From assembly GCF_900129875.1 (NCBI RefSeq), contig NZ_FQXC01000004.1, positions 372,001-436,000 of the forward strand: DNA of 64,000 nt, in the 5' to 3' direction. Below are positions 9,325-18,657 of this stretch, in pieces. Below the pieces are notes generated by a model, which had not been told where the DNA came from, searched no databases, and was given only the letters and a program-made list of their open reading frames with translations. This DNA is from Marivita hallyeonensis. GTDB lineage: Bacteria; Pseudomonadota; Alphaproteobacteria; Rhodobacterales; Rhodobacteraceae. Numbering within the stretch: the stretch's first letter is position 1; the number at the start of each line of letters is the position of its first letter. The position numbers were made by a program, and so were the translations under genes.

Positions 9325-10842
9325 ATGCTGGACCACCTGAGTTTTGAGTCCCCGAAACCCAAGGTCATCGCCGGAGCCAAGCACGATTGGGAACTGGTGA
9401 TTGGCATGGAGGTGCACGCACAGGTTGCGTCCAAGGCCAAGCTCTTTTCCGGCGCGTCGACGCAATTCGGGGCAGAACCCAATTCCAACGTGTCTTTCGT
9501 GGATGCGGCCATGCCAGGCATGCTGCCAGTCATCAACGAGTTCTGCGTGGAACAGGCGGTGCGCACCGGACTTGGTCTGAAGGCTGAGATAAACCTCGTA
9601 AGTGCCTTTGATCGCAAGAATTATTTTTACCCGGACCTGCCGCAAGGTTACCAGATCAGCCAGCTCTACCATCCCATCGTGGGCGAAGGCGAAGTGATCG
9701 TGGATATGGAGCCCGGTATCGCGCGGCGGGTGCGGATCGAGCGGATTCACATCGAACAGGATGCAGGCAAATCGATCCATGACATGGACCCGGCGATGTC
9801 TTTCGTGGATCTGAACCGTACGGGCGTTGCGCTGATGGAGATTGTGAGCCGCCCAGATATACGCGGGCCCGAGGAAGCGGCGGCTTATGTTGTGAAGTTG
9901 CGCCAGATATTGCGATATCTGGGGACATGCGACGGGAACATGCAAAATGGCAACCTGCGGGCGGATGTGAACGTGTCGGTCTGCCGGCCTGGCCAGTACG
10001 AGAAGTACCAAGAAACACAGGATTTCAGTCACTTAGGCACGCGCTGCGAGATCAAGAACATGAACTCCATGCGGTTTATCCAGATGGCGATCGACTATGA
10101 GGCGCGGCGTCAGATCGGGATTCTGGAGTCCGGGGGCCAGATCGATCAGGAAACGCGGCTGTACGATCCGGATAAAAATGAAACAAGATCAATGCGTTCC
10201 AAGGAAGAGGCGCATGATTATCGGTATTTTCCGTGCCCGGATTTGCTCCCCTTGGAGATCGAACAGGCGTGGGTGGACGACATCAAGGCGTCCCTTCCCG
10301 AGCTGCCTGACGAGAAAAAAGCACGGTTTGTCAAAGACTTCGGGCTGTCCGAGTACGACGCGGACGTTTTGACGGCGGATACGGCGAATGCGGAGTATTT
10401 CGAAAAGGTTGTTGATGCGTGCGGTGACGGGAAACTGGCGGCGAACTGGGTCATTAACGAATTGTTCGGACGGCTCAAGAAAGAAGACCACGACATCACG
10501 GACAGCCCTGTATCGCCTGCGCAACTGGCTGGAATCATTGCGCTTATCAAGGCGGATGAAATCTCGGGCAAGATCGCGAAGGATCTGTTCGAGATCGTCT
10601 ACACCGAAGGCGGCGATCCGGCAGAGATCGTCGAAGCGCGCGGGATGAAGCAGGTCACGGACACGGGTGCCATTGAAGCCGCCGTGGACGAGATCATCGC
10701 GGCGAACCCGGATCAGGTAGAAAAAGCCAAGCAAAACCCGAAACTTGCGGGCTGGTTCGTGGGTCAGGTGATGAAAGCCACGGGCGGCAAGGCGAACCCG
10801 AAAGCGGTGAACGAACTGGTCGCGAAGAAGCTGAATGGGTGA
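9325..10842 (+). CDS. gatB: Asp-tRNA(Asn)/Glu-tRNA(Gln) amidotransferase subunit B
   Basis: This 505-residue protein is the tRNA-binding kinase subunit of GatCAB, which amidates misacylated Glu-tRNA(Gln) or Asp-tRNA(Asn). It shows the GatB opening [13 protein letters not shown], the signature [19 protein letters not shown], and a C-terminal YqeY-like tail ending in [15 protein letters not shown]. Length is normal. The start at 9325 follows an AGAAGGGAAG ribosome-binding site. gatA and gatC are not adjacent, as is usual in this group. Confidence 0.98.
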   Translation: MLDHLSFESPKPKVIAGAKHDWELVIGMEVHAQVASKAKLFSGASTQFGAEPNSNVSFVDAAMPGMLPVINEFCVEQAVRTGLGLKAEINLVSAFDRKNYFYPDLPQGYQISQLYHPIVGEGEVIVDMEPGIARRVRIERIHIEQDAGKSIHDMDPAMSFVDLNRTGVALMEIVSRPDIRGPEEAAAYVVKLRQILRYLGTCDGNMQNGNLRADVNVSVCRPGQYEKYQETQDFSHLGTRCEIKNMNSMRFIQMAIDYEARRQIGILESGGQIDQETRLYDPDKNETRSMRSKEEAHDYRYFPCPDLLPLEIEQAWVDDIKASLPELPDEKKARFVKDFGLSEYDADVLTADTANAEYFEKVVDACGDGKLAANWVINELFGRLKKEDHDITDSPVSPAQLAGIIALIKADEISGKIAKDLFEIVYTEGGDPAEIVEARGMKQVTDTGAIEAAVDEIIAANPDQVEKAKQNPKLAGWFVGQVMKATGGKANPKAVNELVAKKLNG

Positions 10843-10902
10843 TTTCGGCCCTTTTTTCGCTTGGGTGTTGCGGGGGTCATGCCCGACCTGCGCGGAAAGA
10901 GG

Positions 10903-11155
10903 CGATTGTACGGTTTGAGCGTACGAATCGTCCAGCTTAGATGGTGAAAACGGGGCTTTTGGCCCCGTTTTTGCGTTTTTGGCAGGTGTTGCGCGTGAAT
11001 GGTACGGTTTGTACGGGGGAAGCGTACGTTTTGTACGGTTCAGTGCCGCTGCGCGACCATGGTCACGTACAAAGCGGTCGCAATTTGCGCAACGGTGTCT
11101 TTCTCGATCAAGCTTGCGCATCCCGCACCATATGCGAGGGCTAATCCTGCGTACG
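10903..11155. repeat. Cluster of GTACG elements with a hairpin
   Basis: GTACG occurs at 10908, 10921, 11002, 11011, 11024, 11033 and 11151, with a further GTAC at 11067. One match on a given strand would be expected about every 1 kb. The first two form an imperfect hairpin: CGATTGTACG at 10903-10912 pairs with CGTAC and AATCG at 10920-10930. The four copies at 11002-11037 lie just past the stop of the small minus-strand gene, and the last two lie inside that gene. They may be binding sites or the remains of a repeat; the function is not known. Confidence 0.45.
10947..10973 (+). terminator. Rho-independent terminator downstream of gatB
   Basis: AAAACGGGGC at 10947-10956 pairs with GCCCCGTTTT at 10962-10971 around a five-base loop, giving a ten-base stem with an A tract on one side and a T tract on the other. 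This symmetry would let it work in both directions, for gatB and for the small minus-strand gene. Confidence 0.8.
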
Positions 11156-11219
11156 TGATCCGATGGCACCAGAGGGTGCAGAACAGGGTCTTCAAAATCG
11201 TCTTCAATTGGTTCAGCAT
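11040..11219 (-). CDS. Small membrane protein of unknown function (59 aa)
   Basis: The 59-residue product starts at an ATG with GGAG eight bases upstream. It has a basic N-terminus (KTILKTLFCTLWCHR), a hydrophobic stretch around residues 22-40 containing YAGLALAYGAGC, and a second hydrophobic patch, IATALYVTMVA, at the end. Three Cys residues are present. No family was recognised. It is transcribed away from the HTH/TPR gene, so the two may share a regulated divergent promoter. A longer reading from 11297 lacks a ribosome-binding site. Confidence 0.5.
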   Translation of the reverse strand: MLNQLKTILKTLFCTLWCHRITYAGLALAYGAGCASLIEKDTVAQIATALYVTMVAQRH

Positions 11220-11369
11220 TTTCGTCACTCCACGAAAGGTTGAACCGGGCCCGGTGTCAGCTACAGTGCCGACAGGAACAGGATCGCAGATGCCCACCGA
11301 AAAGCCCCGACGGAGCGTGTCGGGACATGTCGGTCATTGTGTGCGGTCGTAGGTGTTTGTGGGGAAACG

Positions 11370-13088
11370 GTGCTGAGTTTTGGGACGCGCTTTGGTGATT
11401 TGATCCGGGAGAAACGCGAAGATCGCGGGTGGTCTTTCGCAGAGATGGCATTGGCCGTTTACGGAGAGGACGGCAAAGGCGGTGAAAGCCGGAAAGCGGA
11501 TATCCAGAAACTGGAAGCCGGAAAAAGTGCGAAACCGACCGCGCGGACACTGAAGAAGTTTCGTGACGCATCAATTGTTTCAAAGGAGGAAATCGACGCC
11601 TGCCGGACAGCGGAAGAAATCGAACTTGCGCGATATGCGGAGCATTTGTTCGAGGTCATCAAGGAAGCTGTGGCGCAAACCGAGGTGTCGGATGATCTGG
11701 CCCTGGAACTGACCGAACGCTACGCCGCCGGAAACCCCGAAGACTTCGAAGGTGCGGTACGTGGTTTGATGCGGGCCTTGGAGATTGCGGCCAAGCGCCC
11801 GACCACGGGCAATCTGGATGCCGATGTGAACGACATCATCGCCGAGGTGAAGCGGCTCAATGATGTAGGTCAGATGGAAGATGCGGCGCGCGCGTTGGAC
11901 GAGGCGCTGGAAGCAGGGCTCGCCGAAGAAGAGCTCCGCAAGGCGGGAAATGATGCACTGATCCGCGAAGGGATCGATCAGGCGATCCTGATGCGGGATG
12001 TGGAGAAGGCGGCTGCGCTGTTGGTGCGGCAGGTGGAACGGGAGACGCCGAGTACAAAACGGCAGTTTCAAATGTTGCACGATGTTGCAGTAGAATGGAC
12101 GACTACGGGACGGGACCGTGGTCTGGCGTTTGACTTGGAAGTCAGCATTGCATTGTCCCGGATGTTGATGGACCGCGCCAGCGATCGAGATGAACGCGGA
12201 CAGGCTGCGAACCGAACTGGCAATGCGCTGTCTGCCCTCGGGGAGCGCGAAAGCGGGACCGCGCGGTTGGAGGAGGCGGTGGCGGCCTATCGCGCGGCGC
12301 TGGAGGAATACACGCGAGAGCGGGTGCCGCTGAACTGGGCCATGACGCAGAACAATCTAGGCAATGCGCTGTCAATCCTCGGGAAACGCGAAAGCGGGAC
12401 GGCGCGGTTGGAGGAGGCTGTGACGGCCTATCGCGCGGCGCTGGAGGAACGGACGCGGGAGCGGGTGCCGCTGGACTGGGCCATGACGCAGAACAATCTG
12501 AGCAATGCGCTGCTCGCCCTCGGCGAGCGCGATAGCGGGACGGCGCGGTTGGAGGAGGCCGTGACGGCCTATCGCGCGGCGCTGGAGGAACGGACGCGGG
12601 AGCGGGTGCCGCTGGGCTGGGCCACGACGCAGAACAATCTGGGCAATGCGCTGCAATCCCTCGGAGAGCGCGAAAGCGGGACCACGCGGTTGGAGGAGGC
12701 GGTGGTGGCCTATCGCGCGGCGCTGGAGGAATACACGCGGGAGCGGGCGCCGCTGGAGTGGGCCGAGTCGCAGAACAATTTGGGTAACGTGCTGCAAATC
12801 CTCGGGGGACGCGAGAGCGGGACTGCGCGGTTGGAGGAAGCGGTGGCGGCCTATCGTGCGGCTTTGGAGGAATTCTCGCGTGAGCGGGTGCCGTTTCAGT
12901 GGGCGACGACGACGGAAAACCTTGGGTTGGCGTATGAGGCGTTCTTCGACAAGACGGGGGACCGGGCGCAGTTGGAAGAAGCGATTGCTTTGGTGCGGGC
13001 GGCGCGGGAGGTGTTTGAGGAGGCCGGAGCGTCGTTTTATATTGAGAAGTCGGATCGGATTTTGGCGGATTTGGAAGCGAAGCTTTGA
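11370..13088 (+). CDS. HTH and tetratricopeptide-repeat protein
   Basis: The 572-residue product begins with a helix-turn-helix-like region (residues about 5-70, with IREKREDRGWSFAEMA and KLEAGKSAKPTARTLKKF), followed by a helical linker and a TPR array. Five consecutive units of 47 residues each open with a variant of LGERESGTARLEEAV and end in TQNNLGNAL; a sixth, diverged unit follows. The units are encoded by 141-bp repeats in perfect register (12237, 12378, 12519, 12660, 12801). The GTG at 11370 is the most plausible start; a TTG at 11337 is also open. It is probably a DNA-binding regulator with a protein-interaction array, but no target is known. Confidence 0.72.
   Translation: MLSFGTRFGDLIREKREDRGWSFAEMALAVYGEDGKGGESRKADIQKLEAGKSAKPTARTLKKFRDASIVSKEEIDACRTAEEIELARYAEHLFEVIKEAVAQTEVSDDLALELTERYAAGNPEDFEGAVRGLMRALEIAAKRPTTGNLDADVNDIIAEVKRLNDVGQMEDAARALDEALEAGLAEEELRKAGNDALIREGIDQAILMRDVEKAAALLVRQVERETPSTKRQFQMLHDVAVEWTTTGRDRGLAFDLEVSIALSRMLMDRASDRDERGQAANRTGNALSALGERESGTARLEEAVAAYRAALEEYTRERVPLNWAMTQNNLGNALSILGKRESGTARLEEAVTAYRAALEERTRERVPLDWAMTQNNLSNALLALGERDSGTARLEEAVTAYRAALEERTRERVPLGWATTQNNLGNALQSLGERESGTTRLEEAVVAYRAALEEYTRERAPLEWAESQNNLGNVLQILGGRESGTARLEEAVAAYRAALEEFSRERVPFQWATTTENLGLAYEAFFDKTGDRAQLEEAIALVRAAREVFEEAGASFYIEKSDRILADLEAKL
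12237..12941 (+). repeat. Five tandem 141-bp TPR-coding repeats
   Basis: Repeat starts at 12237, 12378, 12519, 12660 and 12801 are each exactly 141 bases apart. Long stretches, such as the one encoding GTARLEEAV and AYRAALEE, are nearly identical at the DNA level, including third codon positions. This points to recent duplication or gene conversion rather than only protein-level constraint. Confidence 0.9.
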
Positions 13089-13094
13089 CGGTGC

Positions 13095-13118
13095 GGTGCG
13101 TGTGAACACGCACCCTAC
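13095..13118. repeat. Palindromic element, TGAA loop with CTAC tail (copy 1)
   Basis: GGTGCGTG at 13095-13102 and CACGCACC at 13107-13114 form a perfect eight-base stem around TGAA, followed by CTAC. It lies 7 bases after the HTH/TPR stop codon. It shares loop and tail, but not stem sequence, with the elements at 14763, 37747 and 38040. Confidence 0.7.
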
Positions 13119-13315
13119 GGGGTTGGCTCCGCCTGTCGCGTCAGCGGCAGGCACGCGTCCGCCCGCCCCACGGCGGGCGCGTTCCGCACCCGCCCGGCCG
13201 GAGGCTTTGCACGCAAAGCCCAACCTTTTTGCAATGCGCGATCTCGTTCCAATATGCTGGCCTCGGCGCGCGGGCTTGGGTATGAGGGCCTCGGTTCAGG
13301 TGTGAGGCGGGCGGC

Positions 13316-13729
13316 ATGTTCGAATACAAGGTGGTTCCGGCCCCGGTGAAGGGGCTCAAGGCCAAGGGGGTCAAAGGGGCGGAGGCGCGCTTTGCTTTGG
13401 CGGTGGAGCAGGCGATCAACGCGTTGGCGGCGGATGGCTGGGACTATGTGCGCACGGATGTGTTGCCCTCGGAAGAGCGGGTCGGCCTGACCGGGTCGGT
13501 GACGAACTGGCGCAACCTGATGGTGTTTCGGCGGGGTTTGGCGGTCGAGGCCGCTCCGGAGGCGGAGGTGGTGCTTGCGCGGATGGAGCCGGTGTTGACG
13601 GCGCCTGCGGTGGCGGCGGTGCCGGAGGGTGACGGGGTGGCAGAGGATCATCCGCAGTCCGACGCGCTTGCGAAGCAGGCGGATGACGCGGATTTCGAGG
13701 AAGGGCCGGAGGAGACGCGGCCGGCGTGA
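13316..13729 (+). CDS. DUF4177 domain-containing protein
   Basis: This 137-residue protein opens with MFEYKVVPAP and contains the DUF4177 pattern of an Ala-rich helix and AADGWDYVRTDVLPSEER, then a short strand NLMVFRR near residue 70. The C-terminal half is a low-complexity stretch rich in Ala, Glu and Pro. The function of the family is unknown. The protein is likely cytoplasmic. It is flanked on both sides by palindromic elements. Confidence 0.82.
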   Translation: MFEYKVVPAPVKGLKAKGVKGAEARFALAVEQAINALAADGWDYVRTDVLPSEERVGLTGSVTNWRNLMVFRRGLAVEAAPEAEVVLARMEPVLTAPAVAAVPEGDGVAEDHPQSDALAKQADDADFEEGPEETRPA

Positions 13730-13764
13730 GTTTGGTGACGGAGTGACGCCCCGGTCTACGGTGT

Positions 13765-13787
13765 GGCGGGTTGGAACCCCTCCCTAC
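13765..13787. repeat. Degenerate palindromic element with CTAC tail (copy 2)
   Basis: GGCGGGTT at 13765-13772 faces AACCCCTCC at 13775-13783, followed by CTAC with one overlapping base. The arms are imperfect. The element resembles a decayed version of the one at 38040. It lies between the convergent DUF4177 and bolA genes. Confidence 0.5.
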
Positions 13788-14041
13788 GTGTCGAGGTCCA
13801 TGCTGAGCGCGTGGATGGCGGCGGTCAGCTCGGGGCCGAGGGCCTTGTGCACCATGCGGTGGCGGTTGATGCGGGACTGACCCGCGAAGGCGTCTGAGCG
13901 GATCACGACGTGGAAATGGCTTTCGCCGCCCTCCTGGTAGCCGGCATGGCCGCGATGGCGTTCGCTGTCGTCGCGCACGGTGAGTTCGCGGGGCGCCAAT
14001 GCGTCACGCAAGCGGGTCTCGATCTGTTCGGTTCGGGTCAT
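13784..14041 (-). CDS. BolA family protein
   Basis: This 85-residue protein has the BolA/IbaG core: DDSERHRGHAG followed by SHFHVVIRSDAFAGQSRINRHRMVHKAL. BolA proteins pair with monothiol glutaredoxins in iron-sulfur or iron regulation and can bind nucleic acid. It is divergent from the J-domain protein with 74 bp between the two starts. Confidence 0.93.
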   Translation of the reverse strand: MTRTEQIETRLRDALAPRELTVRDDSERHRGHAGYQEGGESHFHVVIRSDAFAGQSRINRHRMVHKALGPELTAAIHALSMDLDT

Positions 14042-14115
14042 TTTTTCGCCTCCAAGGGCTTACCTCCGGCGCGGTTTGGTCTACACTCACGCCTCCGAGT
14101 CGAAAAGGGCAGGTT

Positions 14116-14748
14116 ATGAGCAAATCAGATCCATTCGGTTTCGATATGTCGATCAAGTCGGCCAAGAAGAAGAATCCGCGCGGACGGCGCGGGATGTCCG
14201 GCGCGTCCGAGACCTCGACCCGAATCTGCGACCACGAGGGCTGCGAGGAGGCGGGCAAGTTCCGCGCGCCGAAAGCGCCGGATGTTCTCGACGACTTCTA
14301 CTGGTTCTGCCAGGAGCATGTGCGCGAGTACAACACCAAGTGGAACTTCTTCGACGGCAAGACCGAGGCCGAGATGAACGCGCAGGCGAGCTCGGACAAA
14401 GTGTGGGAGCGGCGCACGAAAGATTGGCGCGATCCCGAGGCCAAGGCCTGGGCGCGGCTGGGGATCGAGGACCCGCATCAGGTGCTGGGTGCCAATGCGA
14501 CGCGGAACCCGGGCAAGAACGGGGCGTCCACGGGGCACACCAAGCGGCTGCCGCCGACCGAGCGGCGGGCGATCGAGATCCTCGAGGCGAAGGACACCTG
14601 GACGAAGGCGGAGGTGCGCAAGGCGTACAAATCGCTGATCAAGGTGCTGCACCCGGACATGAACGGCGGCGACCGGTCTCAGGAAGAGCAGCTGCAGGAG
14701 GTGGTCTGGGCCTGGGACCAGATCAAGGACAGTCGGAATTTTAAGTGA
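14116..14748 (+). CDS. J-domain protein (C-terminal DnaJ domain)
   Basis: This 210-residue protein carries its J domain at the C-terminus. Helix II holds VRKAYKSLIKVLHPD, and HPD, which stimulates DnaK ATPase, is at 179-181. The N-terminal half has Cys38, Cys43, Cys65 and His68 in a spacing that could bind a metal (CDHEGCEEAG, FCQEHVREYN). The ATG at 14116 follows AGGTT; a longer frame from 13999 overlaps bolA and was rejected. It is a DnaK co-chaperone without the Gly/Phe and zinc-finger regions of DnaJ. Confidence 0.88.
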   Translation: MSKSDPFGFDMSIKSAKKKNPRGRRGMSGASETSTRICDHEGCEEAGKFRAPKAPDVLDDFYWFCQEHVREYNTKWNFFDGKTEAEMNAQASSDKVWERRTKDWRDPEAKAWARLGIEDPHQVLGANATRNPGKNGASTGHTKRLPPTERRAIEILEAKDTWTKAEVRKAYKSLIKVLHPDMNGGDRSQEEQLQEVVWAWDQIKDSRNFK

Positions 14749-14762
14749 GGGGTTGGGTTTGT

Positions 14763-14784
14763 GCCGGGCTGAAGCCCGGCCTAC
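14763..14784. repeat. Palindromic element, TGAA loop with CTAC tail (copy 3)
   Basis: GCCGGGC at 14763-14769 and GCCCGGC at 14774-14780 pair around TGAA, followed by CTAC at 14781-14784. The 25 bases at 14761-14785 recur at 37745-37769 in the same orientation with one mismatch. The rest of the 14749-15015 gap shows nothing recognisable. Confidence 0.75.
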
Positions 14785-15015
14785 GCTGACGCTGCACCGG
14801 ACATGCGATCCATGCCTTTGGCTTGTTTTTGCGACGAATTCCAATTTGGTGCAAAACTAATGATATGTACGCCGACAAGGGCGGATTCCACGCTTTCTCT
14901 GCACCTGCGAACAAGTCTCGTCTTTCCGGAAAAAGCCGACATTCTGAAACGTTGTCGATGAATTTCTGATCGACCGAATGGGCCAAACGCGCTTTTGCTT
15001 CAGGCCACCGTTAGC

Positions 15016-16389
15016 TCAATGGGCGCTAACACCTGACATCCAAGACGCGGCGTATATTGAGAGTGCGTCATTGTTGGGAAGATAGATCCGTCGCTGATCT
15101 GTCGGCGGCGACCTCGATCCAGTGGACAACGCAAGAAGCGCCGCGCCTTCGCTCGTACCGGTGGCACTATCCGATGCCTCGACATTACAGTTCGTTGCTG
15201 TTGCGAGCATGGCGCAGAAACTAGGGTTCCCGGCGAATGGCCCCTCAATGATGACGGTGCCCTCGTGTCCCGTAAGCGACAAACATTCCGCTGTCATGAG
15301 AGCCAGATAGAATCCCGTCGCCACAGTGCGTTCAATGCTGCAAACGGGTGGTTCGGTGCCAACCCACTTTGCTCGGCGATTTTGAAACGGCCCGCTCTCT
15401 GGAATGATTGAGGGCAAGAGCATCAGACCGCTTCGCGCGACTCCGGTTAGGTCGTCCTCAGTATAGTCGACAGGAGCACCTTGAAGGATCGTGTCATATT
15501 CACGCCCCCCCATGAACCGCGCAGATGGGACGGGATCGCCCAAGGCATTGACGTTGATCAAAGTGTCGCGTGCAGGATCGAGGTTTGTTTGTTTGCCCCC
15601 AACACTCATTGCGATAACCCAAGTGCCCGTTGAGACCACGGAGAACGGCGCCTTTTGCCGAAAGACGTACGGCAACAGCGACGCATTCGAGTCGTGAATG
15701 CCGCAGTAGACCGGCGTTGAGGGATCAAGGCCGGCCCGGTCGGCGATATCGGGAAGAAGTGTTCCGAGGATCTCCGAGCATTTGCGAGGGGTCCCGATCT
15801 TATCGGCAATGCCTAAGCTATGGACCAAATTTGAAAAGGAGTTCGTGTGCGGATTCCAAAGGTCGGTATGACAGCCGAGTGAGCTTACGTCGCAGGCATA
15901 AGCACCCGTCAGCCTGTAGGCCCAGTATTGCGGATATGTGACGATGGCGACTGTTTGGCGCCGCAAGTCGGGGTCTTCGGTGAATTGCCAATGAAGCTGG
16001 GCGCCGAGGTTGAGGCCCATGGGCAAGCGCGGTGCACCTGTTTCTTCAAACGGCGGTCTGATGGAGTCATAGGCGGCGGCAGTGGCATCAGGCCCATTGT
16101 GTTCGTAGTCAAGGATAGGTGCTACGAGATCACCATCGGGACCGATCAATGCAGCGCAGGCGCCGTGGGTCGTGATCGAGATCGCGTCGATGATGTGGCT
16201 TTGGTGAAAACTGGCCATCGCATCCAGCAGGAAATTCCAGATGCCATCGACATCGAAATGGGGCCAGGGCGGCCCGGCCAGAACCGTGTTGGGGCGTTTG
16301 ACGACCGCCAACTCCTTCAGCGTAGACAAGTCCACCAGTGCGAGCTTGGCGTTTGTCTTGCCGATGTCGATGACGGCCACATGGGTCAT
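15016..16389 (-). CDS. rhaK: Rhamnulokinase-type FGGY carbohydrate kinase
   Basis: This 457-residue sugar kinase has the FGGY N-terminal phosphate loop [15 protein letters not shown], and [12 protein letters not shown] in the second actin-like domain. Its place as the last gene of a complete rhamnose operon identifies it as the kinase that converts L-rhamnulose to L-rhamnulose 1-phosphate. It overlaps rhaU by four bases (ATGA). In Rhizobium leguminosarum the corresponding kinase is also reported to be needed for uptake by the RhaSTPQ transporter. Assignment rests on family plus context; fuculokinase activity cannot be excluded from sequence. Confidence 0.85.
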   Translation of the reverse strand: MTHVAVIDIGKTNAKLALVDLSTLKELAVVKRPNTVLAGPPWPHFDVDGIWNFLLDAMASFHQSHIIDAISITTHGACAALIGPDGDLVAPILDYEHNGPDATAAAYDSIRPPFEETGAPRLPMGLNLGAQLHWQFTEDPDLRRQTVAIVTYPQYWAYRLTGAYACDVSSLGCHTDLWNPHTNSFSNLVHSLGIADKIGTPRKCSEILGTLLPDIADRAGLDPSTPVYCGIHDSNASLLPYVFRQKAPFSVVSTGTWVIAMSVGGKQTNLDPARDTLINVNALGDPVPSARFMGGREYDTILQGAPVDYTEDDLTGVARSGLMLLPSIIPESGPFQNRRAKWVGTEPPVCSIERTVATGFYLALMTAECLSLTGHEGTVIIEGPFAGNPSFCAMLATATNCNVEASDSATGTSEGAALLALSTGSRSPPTDQRRIYLPNNDALSIYAASWMSGVSAH

Positions 16390-16700
16390 AGCATGTGAAA
16401 CATGGACGTCAGTGGCACGGCAACGGGTTCATTGTCGGGCTTGGTGTCCATGATGTCGGCCATATGGGCCCACCACTTTTGCATGATCTCGTGATCAGGC
16501 AGCGCGCCCATAGTGTGTTCGTCTTTGCGCCAAAGCACCCCGAACAGGATGTTGGTGTCCTCGTCCAGATGGATTGAATAATCCGAGACGCCAGCGTCTT
16601 TCAGCAGCGTCACAAGCTCTGGCCAGATCTCATCGTGGCGTTTCTTGTATTCATCCCGACACCCCGGCGTCAGATGCATCTTGAAGGCGTACTTTTCCAT
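16386..16700 (-). CDS. rhaU: L-rhamnose mutarotase
   Basis: The 104-residue product has the length and motifs of the RhaM/RhaU mutarotases: [33 protein letters not shown], and [18 protein letters not shown] near the C-terminus. It interconverts the alpha and beta anomers of L-rhamnose. The start at 16700 overlaps the rhaQ stop by one base and its stop overlaps the rhaK start by four, so translation is tightly coupled. An in-frame extension to 16925 lies inside rhaQ and is not used. Confidence 0.95.
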   Translation of the reverse strand: MEKYAFKMHLTPGCRDEYKKRHDEIWPELVTLLKDAGVSDYSIHLDEDTNILFGVLWRKDEHTMGALPDHEIMQKWWAHMADIMDTKPDNEPVAVPLTSMFHML

Positions 16701-17680
16701 CAGCGGGTCCTCCACATCGTCCATAGGCGTGGCAGTGCGATAACGCCGATGAGCAATGCGCCAATCACGATGGACATTACGATGCCGGGTACGTTGAGCA
16801 ACCCAAGACCGAAGGTAACGAGGCCCATGACGAAGGCCGCGATGACTACGCCGGGGATCGAGCCTGATCCGCCGAGGATGTTGACGCCTCCGAGGACAAC
16901 CATCGTGACAATCTCCAACTCCCACCCCGTAGCGATGGACGGGCGGGTGGATCCCAGGCGCGAGGTCAGGCAGATCGCCGCGATGCCGGACATCAAGCCA
17001 GTCAGCAGAAACAGGATGAATTTCACCCGCCCCACGCGGATACCGGAAAACAGCGCGCCGGTGGGGTTGTTGCCGATCGCATAGACCGCACGACCAAAGT
17101 TGGTCATGTGCAGGACCACGCCGTAGATCACGGCAATGATGGCGAACAGCACGAATTCAAACGAGATCACCCACCAGACGTAGCCCTGTCCGAAGAAGGC
17201 AAATTCAGGCGGGTAACCGCGATAGGCCTGATCCCCGAGGATGATGAAACTGATCCCGCGAAACAGGGACATGGTGCCGATGGTCACAACAATGGACGGC
17301 AGGCCAAGACCAGTGACAAGGATGCCGTTGAAAGCACCACACACCAGCCCCGTGGCCAGCCCGATCAGAACCAGCCCTTCGGTGCCCACGCCCATTTGCA
17401 CGGCGGCCCCCATTGCGGTGGAGGCCAGCGCGATGATCGACGCCACTGACAAATCGATCTCGCCCGAGATGATCAGCAGCGCCATGGCGAAGGCGATCAT
17501 CGCTTTTTCGGTGAAATTGAACGTCGCGTCGCTGAGGTTCCATGCGTTCAGGAAGTAGGGCGAGGCGAAGGAATTGGCCACAAAGATGCCAATCGCCACC
17601 AGCATCAGAAGGCTTTCCCAGCTCTTGACTTTGCGCTCCAGCGGGGATTGCAGGCGGTCGGGGATGCTGCGCGTGTTCAT
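16700..17680 (-). CDS. rhaQ: Rhamnose ABC transporter permease
   Basis: This 326-residue inner membrane protein belongs to the BPD_transp_2 (ribose/rhamnose-type) permeases. About nine to ten hydrophobic segments can be read. The conserved [11 protein letters not shown] region follows the third segment, and [16 protein letters not shown] near residue 265 corresponds to the coupling region. It should pair with RhaP to form the translocation channel. It overlaps rhaP by four bases. Confidence 0.92.
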   Translation of the reverse strand: MNTRSIPDRLQSPLERKVKSWESLLMLVAIGIFVANSFASPYFLNAWNLSDATFNFTEKAMIAFAMALLIISGEIDLSVASIIALASTAMGAAVQMGVGTEGLVLIGLATGLVCGAFNGILVTGLGLPSIVVTIGTMSLFRGISFIILGDQAYRGYPPEFAFFGQGYVWWVISFEFVLFAIIAVIYGVVLHMTNFGRAVYAIGNNPTGALFSGIRVGRVKFILFLLTGLMSGIAAICLTSRLGSTRPSIATGWELEIVTMVVLGGVNILGGSGSIPGVVIAAFVMGLVTFGLGLLNVPGIVMSIVIGALLIGVIALPRLWTMWRTR

Positions 17681-18657
17681 GTGGCGTGCTCCGCTTTTTT
17701 CAGGATAATGCGACCCGGCGATCGGTTGGCCTGTGCGTTTAGGACGACCGCAATGATGATCGCGCCGCCAGAGATCGCCATTTGGGAGAAGGGTGAGATA
17801 TTCACGACCGGAAGGGCGTTGGCGATGATGCCCAGAAACAGCGCGCCGAGCAGCGCCCCGAAAACGGTGCCGATGCCACCCATGATCGACACACCGCCGA
17901 TGACGCAGGCTGCCACAACGGTCAGCTCAAACCCGCCTGCAACGTCGACATAGGCCACGGCAAAGCGGGACACCCAAAGGTAGCCCGTCAGCCCAGCGAT
18001 GGCGCCCGAGATGGTGAAGGCCCAGAACTGTGTCTTGCCCACGTTGATGCCAGCATAGGTCGCCGCATGGGGGTTGCCGCCTGCCGCATAAAATGCGCGA
18101 CCCAGCGATGTGCGGGTCATGACTATGGTGAACAGGATAACAGCAGCAATAGCGATCCAGCTGAGGATCGGCAGGCCCAGTAGGTCCGTGCGGGGGACGG
18201 ATTTGAAGCTGTCCGACATCTCGTGGCTGTTGACCCATTTGCCTTCGGTCAGAAGGAAGATGATGCCGCGAAAGATCGTCATGGTGCCCAGCGTCACCAC
18301 GATCGGTGGGATTGCCAGTTTCCAAACCAGAATGCCGTTGAACATTCCCAGCAGGGTTCCAAAGCCGATGGCGATGAGCACAATAAAGATCACCGGCAGG
18401 CCGGGGACGGCGATGTTGATCAGGGATACGACCATACCTGTTAGTGCCAGATTGGCCGCGACGGACAGATCAATGCATTTTGTCAGGATTACGATCATCT
18501 GACCAATGGCCAAGAGGATCAGTGGTGAGGTGTCGTTGAACACTGCCAAAAGGTTTGACGGGACCACGAAAGCGGGAAACCGCCATGCGATGATGGCCAA
18601 AAGGATCGCAATCGCGACCATCAATAGCGCTTCGCGAGATGCGAGGAGTTTGGTCAT
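17677..18657 (-). CDS. rhaP: Rhamnose ABC transporter permease
   Basis: This 326-residue permease is the paralogous partner of RhaQ. It has TKCIDLSVAANLAL where RhaQ has [11 protein letters not shown], and GGVSIMGGIGTVFGAL near the C-terminus. About ten membrane segments are visible. Overlaps of four bases with rhaT upstream and rhaQ downstream indicate one transcript. Confidence 0.92.
   Translation of the reverse strand: MTKLLASREALLMVAIAILLAIIAWRFPAFVVPSNLLAVFNDTSPLILLAIGQMIVILTKCIDLSVAANLALTGMVVSLINIAVPGLPVIFIVLIAIGFGTLLGMFNGILVWKLAIPPIVVTLGTMTIFRGIIFLLTEGKWVNSHEMSDSFKSVPRTDLLGLPILSWIAIAAVILFTIVMTRTSLGRAFYAAGGNPHAATYAGINVGKTQFWAFTISGAIAGLTGYLWVSRFAVAYVDVAGGFELTVVAACVIGGVSIMGGIGTVFGALLGALFLGIIANALPVVNISPFSQMAISGGAIIIAVVLNAQANRSPGRIILKKAEHAT

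Noticed and set aside
12142-13113. Pro- and Arg-rich minus-strand frame of 323 codons
   Set aside because: It is the shadow of the GC-rich TPR repeats and has low-complexity composition.
15010-15030. GTTAGC/GCTAAC hairpin as rhaK terminator
   Set aside because: It overlaps the stop codon, has a six-base stem and no T tract.
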